The notes under the pieces: model-generated | What the model saw: the letters and a program-made list of their open reading frames with translations, nothing else | What the model was told of the DNA's origin: nothing | The model's database searches: none | Part shown: in pieces, positions 22,322-26,434 of the stretch | Position numbering within the stretch: position 1 is the first letter of the stretch | Layout: each line of letters begins with the position of its first letter | Translations under genes and position numbers: made by a program | Source of the DNA: JAGORY01 sp964517585 | GTDB taxonomy: Bacteria; Patescibacteriota; Gracilibacteria; Peribacterales; Peribacteraceae | Assembly (NCBI GenBank): GCA_964517585.1 | Contig: CAZFCB010000019.1 | Span: 1-26,434, forward strand | Direction of reading: 5' to 3' | DNA length: 26,434 bases

Positions 22322-22636
22322 ATGCTCAAAACTGCATTAATTACAGAGGTTATGAACGTCGTAACGCCAAAACCACCAATTCGAGTTTCTTTCGATGGTC
22401 GCTTAGAGGTTTCCGAAATTGTGTTGAGCCCCAGTAAAGCTCTACCATTTGATCCGAGTGAATTCCGTGCACATCTGGAAACTACACTTGCAAAGCTTCC
22501 TGATGATCTGAGAGATGAACATCGGGCAACAATAGTTGGTGTCATCGAAGAATTTTTCGATCCATTCAATAATATTGAAAAGCACCGAACGAACTGCATA
22601 GCTGCCGTCATTTCGTTGTTGATGGATGAAATGTAA
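22322..22636 (+). CDS. Hypothetical protein, 104 aa
   Basis: I do not recognise this small protein. It appears soluble and mainly helical in its second half (residues ~45-104), with a more extended N-terminal half that contains IRVSFDGRLEVSEIVLSPS. No signal peptide or cysteine motif is present. The consensus promoter directly at the start codon is strong evidence that it is expressed. It diverges from smpB across an 84-bp gap. Its composition is more AT-rich than the conserved genes nearby, like the unknown gene at 5056. Confidence 0.7.
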   Translation: MLKTALITEVMNVVTPKPPIRVSFDGRLEVSEIVLSPSKALPFDPSEFRAHLETTLAKLPDDLRDEHRATIVGVIEEFFDPFNNIEKHRTNCIAAVISLLMDEM

Positions 22637-22667
22637 GTGAAGTGTATTGTCTGGATGAAAAGTATAT

Positions 22668-22696
22668 TTGACATATCGAATATATGTGTCTATGAT
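22668..22696 (+). promoter_or_regulatory. Promoter of the candidate structured RNA
   Basis: TTGACA (22668-22673), exactly 17 bp, then TATGAT (22691-22696). Transcription would start near 22703. No protein-coding gene follows on this strand within the window. Confidence 0.75.
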
Positions 22697-22702
22697 ACTG
22701 AG

Positions 22703-22856
22703 GCCAACACTCGGATTTCTCTGAAAGGAGGGCGACCCCCACGTGGGGTACCGCAGCGATCCCGTTGGTGACGATCTGAGGCTTCGCTGCCGTGCTGGCA
22801 GTTTTCTCCCCGAAAAAAACCGAATGTCGGTAGGGCAGCGAAGCCTCTCTTTTTTG
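22703..22856 (+). ncRNA. Candidate structured non-coding RNA, ~150 nt
   Basis: A near-consensus promoter leads into a highly structured stretch and a very strong terminator. The terminator stem is 14 bp (22778-22791 with 22834-22847) followed by T residues to 22855. Other helices are CCCC/GGGG around ACGT (22737-22748) and a GCAGCGA/TCGCTGC pairing (22753-22759 with 22784-22790) that competes with the terminator stem. A purine-rich AAAGGAGGG (22724-22732) lies near the 5' end. I see no match to SRP RNA, tmRNA or a riboswitch I know, and 6S RNA could not be confirmed. A 40-codon GTG frame exists inside but overlaps all the structure. Confidence 0.6.
22778..22855 (+). terminator. Terminator of the candidate RNA
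   Basis: A 14-bp perfect stem GAGGCTTCGCTGCC/GGCAGCGAAGCCTC, with a 42-nt loop holding minor hairpins, is followed by TCTTTTTT. The large loop is unusual for a simple terminator and suits a switchable one. Confidence 0.8.
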
Positions 22857-22860
22857 TATT

Positions 22861-23015
22861 CGTGAAAGGGACTCCGTCCCTCTCACGGACTCACCCTGAA
22901 TATTGAAACGCTCCAGCGCGGGAAACCCGCGCTTCGCGTGTTTATAAAAACTACGTTGTTGCCCTGAAATCATGAGAGCGACCCAGAATCTTTCTGTGAC
23001 GCAATCGAAGATTCT
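22861..23015. repeat. Cluster of hairpins in non-coding sequence
   Basis: Three inverted repeats lie in a region without genes. They are CGTGA..AGGGAC/GTCCCT..TCACG (22861-22887), AGCGCGGG/CCCGCGCT with an AAA loop (22915-22933), and AGAATCTT/AAGATTCT (22985-22992 with 23008-23015). None has a clear T-run. Between 23016 and 23101 I see nothing definite beyond a 5-bp hairpin. Confidence 0.5.
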
Positions 23016-23101
23016 CAGACCCCCACGTCCAGAACGTATTGGACACCGACAGGCAATGGCCGAAGTAAAAACGGTACAAGTTAGGAAGGTAATGGGGGTT
23101 T

Positions 23102-23140
23102 GGGGGACCTAGGGAACCGAACAAGGTTCCCTGGTCCCCC
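23102..23140. repeat. 16-bp palindromic hairpin beside the second assembly gap
   Basis: GGGGGACC (23102-23109) pairs with GGTCCCCC (23133-23140), and AGGGAACC (23111-23118) pairs with GGTTCCCT (23125-23132), with a single bulged T and a 6-nt loop. It lies 30 nt past the stop of the truncated peptidase copy on the minus strand and may be its terminator or a REP-like unit. Confidence 0.7.
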
Positions 23141-23169
23141 AAGGAAAAATAAAATCGCCACCGGCACCC

Positions 23170-23232
23170 CTAGAACCCAATCACTCTCAGATACACATCT
23201 CCCACACCAAGCACCGTCAACAAAACACCAAA
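23170..23232 (-). CDS. C-terminal tail of a second prepilin peptidase (remainder in the assembly gap)
   Basis: Reading the minus strand out of the 10-N gap gives 20 codons, FGVLLTVLGVGDVYLRVIGF, and a TAG stop at 23172-23170. Fourteen of the 20 residues equal the last 20 of the complete prepilin peptidase 126 bp away (IGVLLTVFGFGDAYLKVIGL). It is therefore the end of a diverged paralogue or a partial duplicate. Whether a whole second gene existed in the unresolved gap or only a fragment remains cannot be decided from this assembly. Confidence 0.7.
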   Translation of the reverse strand, partial: FGVLLTVLGVGDVYLRVIGF

Positions 23233-23242
23233 NNNNNNNNNN
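23233..23242. other. Assembly gap (10 N)
   Basis: A short N-run interrupts the region between the peptidase-tail copy and the complete prepilin peptidase. Its real size is unknown. Tandem similar genes are a common reason for such breaks. Confidence 0.97.
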
Positions 23243-23297
23243 AGGGACGTTTCCTGAGCTCACATCATTGCCAGAGAGAACTACCACGCAAAATTTT

Positions 23298-24044
23298 CTA
23301 CAACCCAATCACTTTAAGATATGCATCCCCGAACCCAAACACCGTCAACAAAACTCCTATCGCCAAAAACGGAACGTACGCAATTCTCTGCTGCTTCGGA
23401 CGAATTTTTTTGAGAAGAATCATGATGACGAGAATAATCGCCCCAGCCATGTAGCTAAAAATAAGTGTCATGAGCGCGTACCGAAGCCCAAGCCATAGTC
23501 CTAGGACCGCCGCCAAAAAAATATCACCCGTGCCAACTGCTCTACCTCGGCTCAGTAACCACTGTCCACCAAACCACAGAAGCATGATCACTACTCCGTA
23601 GAATGAAGAGATGATGTCCGCACCAAGGAAAAGGGAGAGAAGTGCAAAAAGACCAATGAGTAGTGTGAACACATCGGGTATCTGTTGATACGTCGCATCA
23701 AAAACACATGCGAGAAACAAAAAATAGAGAACGAACGCTGTCAGAAGTGCTTCTATCGGATCTGTGGGATGCAGAAAAAATGCAAAGACAAACAGTAAAG
23801 CAGATCCGACTTCAACGAGCGGATACTGCAATGAAATTGTACGATAACACTTCCTGCATCGCCCCCGAAGAATAAGAAAACTCAAGATCGGGAAAAGTTC
23901 AAACCACGACAGTGTGTGGTGACAAAACGGACACATCGACCTGCCTGTGATCGGCTTCTTCGCATGGATCCGATAGAGAAGCACGTTACCAAAACTTCCG
24001 AAGGCAAGTCCGGACAGAGCAAACAGTGTGATTCCAAAAGCCAT
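23298..24044 (-). CDS. pilD: Prepilin peptidase / type IV leader peptidase
   Basis: This membrane aspartyl protease removes the leader from type IV pilin precursors. The 248-residue protein has the full A24 family layout. A first hydrophobic segment carries SFGNVLLYRI, and the cytoplasmic zinc-type motif has CPFC (C38, C41) and CRKC (C63, C66). The two catalytic aspartates are in VFDATYQQIPD (D116) and GTGDIFLA (D174). About seven membrane segments are present. N-methylation capability is suggested by the intact Cys domain. It follows the anchored protein gene by five bases and is probably in the same operon. Type IV pili are typical of cell-surface-dependent lifestyles. Confidence 0.94.
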   Translation of the reverse strand: MAFGITLFALSGLAFGSFGNVLLYRIHAKKPITGRSMCPFCHHTLSWFELFPILSFLILRGRCRKCYRTISLQYPLVEVGSALLFVFAFFLHPTDPIEALLTAFVLYFLFLACVFDATYQQIPDVFTLLIGLFALLSLFLGADIISSFYGVVIMLLWFGGQWLLSRGRAVGTGDIFLAAVLGLWLGLRYALMTLIFSYMAGAIILVIMILLKKIRPKQQRIAYVPFLAIGVLLTVFGFGDAYLKVIGL

Positions 24045-24049
24045 GGCTC

Positions 24050-24772
24050 TTATCCTATCCGTAGCCCTAGGATCATGGAAGCGAGATCACGCCTCCATGT
24101 TGTCTTGGAGAGCGCAAAGGCAAAGGCGAGAGTAGTAAGGATCAGAAGATGAAGCCCAAGTCCTGAACTCGGAAGTTGTGAGTTTTGAGATGTCGCCTTC
24201 GTCATCTCTGCATGAGACGGCAATGACTCAGCTGACACGACTTGCAGAGGTTCTGCAATAAATAATTCATCATTCGTCACGTCCGCCGGACGCGGAACAT
24301 ACACTTCACGGACAGGCTTTGGTGCAACGTCGGGCGCAGGAAGACCTGCAATACGAGCAGCACGAATCGCAAGCCGATCCTCTTCGGACATCACGACATT
24401 TGGATCATTACTATATGTTTTTGCAGTGGCAGCAAGTGCCGCGAGCTGATCCTCGACGATGCGTTCGTCACGACGAGATGAAGCAAAATTTGTCAGAGGT
24501 GTTTCGGCCTGTGTCGGCTCCAGAGAATGTTGGAGCGTGGTAGCAACCGTCTGTGCACGACCCGCAATTCTGCGAAGCGTTGCATCATTCACATTTTTCG
24601 CATTGATATTGAGATCAGTCGTACCTGAGACTGTTTCTGTTGAAACAAGCAGGCCTTTGATATTCACATTTGAGACCTGATCAACACCAATGTAAACAAG
24701 TGTTGCGATAGCCATACCAGCACCCGCACCAAGAAGTTGCTTTGCTGTGTGTGTTTTAAAAATGTTTGTCAT
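24050..24772 (-). CDS. Hypothetical bitopic envelope protein
   Basis: I do not recognise the family. The 240-residue protein has an N-terminal membrane segment (~13-30), a polar Ala/Thr/Pro-rich middle (~32-195), and a C-terminal LPSSG (200-204) followed by a hydrophobic stretch and KTTWRR. The last part resembles a sortase-type sorting signal, although 10 further residues follow the basic cluster. The start is supported by a near-consensus promoter whose TATAAT ends 6 nt upstream. It is co-transcribed with the prepilin peptidase (5-bp gap), so a link to pili or surface assembly is possible. Confidence 0.75.
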   Translation of the reverse strand: MTNIFKTHTAKQLLGAGAGMAIATLVYIGVDQVSNVNIKGLLVSTETVSGTTDLNINAKNVNDATLRRIAGRAQTVATTLQHSLEPTQAETPLTNFASSRRDERIVEDQLAALAATAKTYSNDPNVVMSEEDRLAIRAARIAGLPAPDVAPKPVREVYVPRPADVTNDELFIAEPLQVVSAESLPSHAEMTKATSQNSQLPSSGLGLHLLILTTLAFAFALSKTTWRRDLASMILGLRIG

Positions 24773-24778
24773 CCACTC

Positions 24779-24807
24779 ATTATACCGTAAAACGATTGTT
24801 TACTCAA
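24779..24807 (-). promoter_or_regulatory. Promoter of the envelope protein-prepilin peptidase operon
   Basis: On the minus strand TTGAGT (24807-24802), a 17-bp spacer and TATAAT (24784-24779). The -10 box ends 6 nt before the ATG at 24772. The -35 box overlaps the stop codon of the upstream flippase gene. Confidence 0.75.
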
Positions 24808-26297
24808 TCGGTGATATGAGGTGTCTGAACCTCCTCTGTAGCCTCTGAAACGGCAAAAATCTTATGGAAGCCGACAGTGAAGCCGAGTACCGCGGCAAAA
24901 AGTGCTCCACATGTAAGGCCAATGACGCTCCCTAAAACGCTTGTCATGAGCGGCGCTGTAAAAAATAAACAGGTGCCAAGAAGAACGGAGAACGCGAGCC
25001 AACGCAGAAAGTGTTCTAGGGGGAATGTTATGGGCAAAGTACGAATGGCAAGCGGAAAGAGTGTGATGCACAAAAACAGATGAACGGCAGTTGACGTGCG
25101 GATAGCACCAATGAATCCGAGGCTCGGAATCCACTGAAGATTGAGTGTGACAGACAGAATGACTGCACCAATCATGCACAGGACAAGTGGTTTCCATTCG
25201 TGCTTTGCAAGCAATGTATAAAAACTAAAGAGCACAATGCCATTCAGAAACATCGGTGCGGAAAGGAGTGAAAGTGCAGTATCGGATCCGGCAAAACCTG
25301 AGGACGCCAAATACGAAGGTGTTGTGAGAACACTCATGATGGGTGTCGCCCAAAAGTAAGAGAACAATGCTGATGCTGAACCGAATGCAAGTATGAGAAG
25401 CAGTGTTTTGCCGAGAAGACGATCTGTCCGCTCTTTGCGCGCAGTGCGATCACTGAGGATTGGTAGCGTAGAGTTCAGGAGGAATGTAGGAATGATGTAC
25501 GTCATCTCAGTCACGCGTGATGAAAATCCGTACACCGCATTCTGCAACTGAAAATCTTCCCGTAATACTGCAATCATCGTGAGGTCGAATTGGCGATAGA
25601 GCGCGATACAGAGAAATGCGATGCCATACGGTGCCGAGGCTTTCAGGAGCCGTGAAAGCAGAGGAAGATCGAACGATGGCCGCACACGCATGATGCGAAG
25701 TGCAAAGAAAACTGAGAGCAGAAAAAGAAAGAGCGCACCGAATGCACCGATCAGCAGAAACCATTCATAAATCCGAACATCAGAAGAAAGCCGCACACCG
25801 AGAAGAATGATGAGCGCCATGAGTGACGCTGTGAGAATGCGCTGTAAGACCTCAACAATGAAAACGTAGTGCATGCGAAATGTGACTTGAAAAACAGTGC
25901 GGAGCACACCGGCAAGCAAAGTGAAGAATGGAACAAACGCCGCAATCGTGATGCCAATGGGTAGTGGTGTATGACTCCACTCTGGCACGAACCACGCAAT
26001 CATCACTGCAGAACCAAGTGAGAAGACGACGATAATCGAACGAAGAACAAGCAGCCCACCCAAGACTTTTTCTTTGTCTTTTGCGGCACTGAGTTCACGG
26101 ACCGAGACTGCGTACAACCCAAAGTCAGCAAGAATAGCAAAGAGTTGAAGGTAGCCGTACGCGGAATTGTACGCACCAGCGAGTTCGATACTCAGGCCCA
26201 TTGCGACAAATTTGACGGAGACTGCGGAAAGAACAGCCATCGTGGCCTGACTCGCTATCTGCCAAAGAGTGGACGTCGCAATTGCCCGATTGGACAT
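24804..26297 (-). CDS. Wzx-like oligosaccharide flippase (MOP superfamily)
   Basis: This polytopic membrane protein of 497 residues probably flips lipid-linked oligosaccharides across the membrane. It has about 12-14 hydrophobic segments and begins with STLWQIASQATMAVLSAVSV and LSIELAGAYNSAYGYLQLF, as in polysaccharide biosynthesis (PF01943-type) proteins. YGIAFLCIALYRQFDLTMIA, an internal charged helix and YIIPTFLLNSTLPIL follow. The start at 26297 is preferred over the in-frame ATG at 26354. TATCCT (26309-26304) ends 6 nt upstream, and the extra 19 residues would be poor in family matches. It would complement the glycosylphosphotransferase in a Wzx-dependent pathway, separate from the ABC exporter at 12201. 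Confidence 0.88.
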   Translation of the reverse strand: MSNRAIATSTLWQIASQATMAVLSAVSVKFVAMGLSIELAGAYNSAYGYLQLFAILADFGLYAVSVRELSAAKDKEKVLGGLLVLRSIIVVFSLGSAVMIAWFVPEWSHTPLPIGITIAAFVPFFTLLAGVLRTVFQVTFRMHYVFIVEVLQRILTASLMALIILLGVRLSSDVRIYEWFLLIGAFGALFLFLLSVFFALRIMRVRPSFDLPLLSRLLKASAPYGIAFLCIALYRQFDLTMIAVLREDFQLQNAVYGFSSRVTEMTYIIPTFLLNSTLPILSDRTARKERTDRLLGKTLLLILAFGSASALFSYFWATPIMSVLTTPSYLASSGFAGSDTALSLLSAPMFLNGIVLFSFYTLLAKHEWKPLVLCMIGAVILSVTLNLQWIPSLGFIGAIRTSTAVHLFLCITLFPLAIRTLPITFPLEHFLRWLAFSVLLGTCLFFTAPLMTSVLGSVIGLTCGALFAAVLGFTVGFHKIFAVSEATEEVQTPHITD

Positions 26298-26434
26298 ACT
26301 CGAAGGATACGCGAAAGAGAGCATCGCCGTCGACGCACTCATAAACAACGTCACTACTCACGTGCTGCACTGCCGATGCTGGGGTATTAACCAGCTAATG
26401 GCGCAAGAGAAAGGGTTTTTTGCAGATAAGCATG

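Noticed and set aside
22703..22856. Identification of the structured transcript as 6S, SRP RNA or tmRNA
   Set aside because: The SRP core (GGAAGGNAGCA), a tmRNA acceptor stem and a clear 6S long-helix layout were not found, so it is left unassigned.
22743..22865. 40-codon GTG frame with an upstream AAAGGAGGG inside the candidate RNA
   Set aside because: It spans the terminator stem and alternative helices. The structural explanation accounts for the sequence better, and no homology is recognised.
1..26434. CRISPR array or tRNA genes
   Set aside because: No regularly spaced repeats of 23 nt or longer and no T-loop signature in a cloverleaf context were seen on reading both strands.
1..26434. 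TGA recoded as glycine, as in Gracilibacteria
   Set aside because: The clamp-loader gene ends at TGA, and conserved genes such as secA, nusA and sufC show no internal TGA where Gly is expected.

Overview
The window looks like a piece of a metagenome-assembled bacterial genome. It has two N-runs (2529-2628 and 23233-23242), the standard code with TGA used as a stop, and roughly 50% GC. Genes are tightly packed and their families are mostly short or divergent. Together with the isolated sufC, the divergent TsaB and DinG homologues and the surface-glycan and type IV pilus genes, this suggests a Patescibacteria/CPR lineage, possibly of the Peregrinibacteria/Peribacteria type. That placement is inference; no marker was searched.

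Layout: the 3' end of RNase P RNA (1-~100) and its terminator precede a polyprenyl-phosphate glycosylphosphotransferase (181-1575). Facing it are a DinG-like exonuclease/helicase broken by an assembly gap (1572-3493, -) and nusA (3614-4876, -). An unknown gene (5056-5640, +) is followed by a GT2 glycosyltransferase carrying heptamer arrays (5657-6544, -). Then come tsaB (6600-7193), secA (7299-9950), a DNA polymerase III delta'-like clamp-loader gene (10007-10990) and a TPR protein (11007-11774). A 2Fe-2S ferredoxin (11854-12141, -) diverges from a Wzm/Wzt-type glycan ABC exporter (12201-13786). An 830-residue methyltransferase-glycosyltransferase fusion (13783-16275, -) diverges from sufC (16309-17100) and a SIMPL-domain protein (17168-17926). 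A PmtA-like methyltransferase (17934-18515, -) precedes a homocysteine S-methyltransferase-like gene (18876-19874) with an elaborate leader. recR (19834-20430, -), a formaldehyde-activating-enzyme (Fae) homologue (20568-21353, -), a REP-like doublet and smpB (21797-22237, -) follow. Last come a small unknown gene (22322-22636), a candidate structured RNA (about 22703-22856), the tail of a second prepilin peptidase, a complete prepilin peptidase with an upstream envelope protein (23298-24772, -), and a Wzx-like flippase (24804-26297, -).

Functional picture: the glycosylphosphotransferase, GT2 enzymes, ABC exporter and flippase together form a dispersed surface-polysaccharide toolkit. SecA, the prepilin peptidase and the anchored envelope proteins serve secretion and the cell surface. 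NusA, RecR, SmpB, delta', TsaB and RNase P are housekeeping functions.

Most notable observations: (1) the homocysteine S-methyltransferase-like gene has a 5' leader with a methionine-rich mini-ORF and mutually exclusive RNA helices ending in an intrinsic terminator, a trp-style attenuator apparently tuned to methionine. (2) About fourteen genes have a -10 hexamer ending only 6-8 nt before the start codon, pointing to widespread leaderless transcription. (3) The Fae homologue is the exception: higher GC, a strong Shine-Dalgarno sequence and a long structured leader, which suggests acquisition by transfer. (4) Heptanucleotide repeat arrays lie inside the GT2 coding region without breaking its frame. 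(5) A promoter-to-terminator non-coding transcript near 22.7 kb has switch-like alternative helices.
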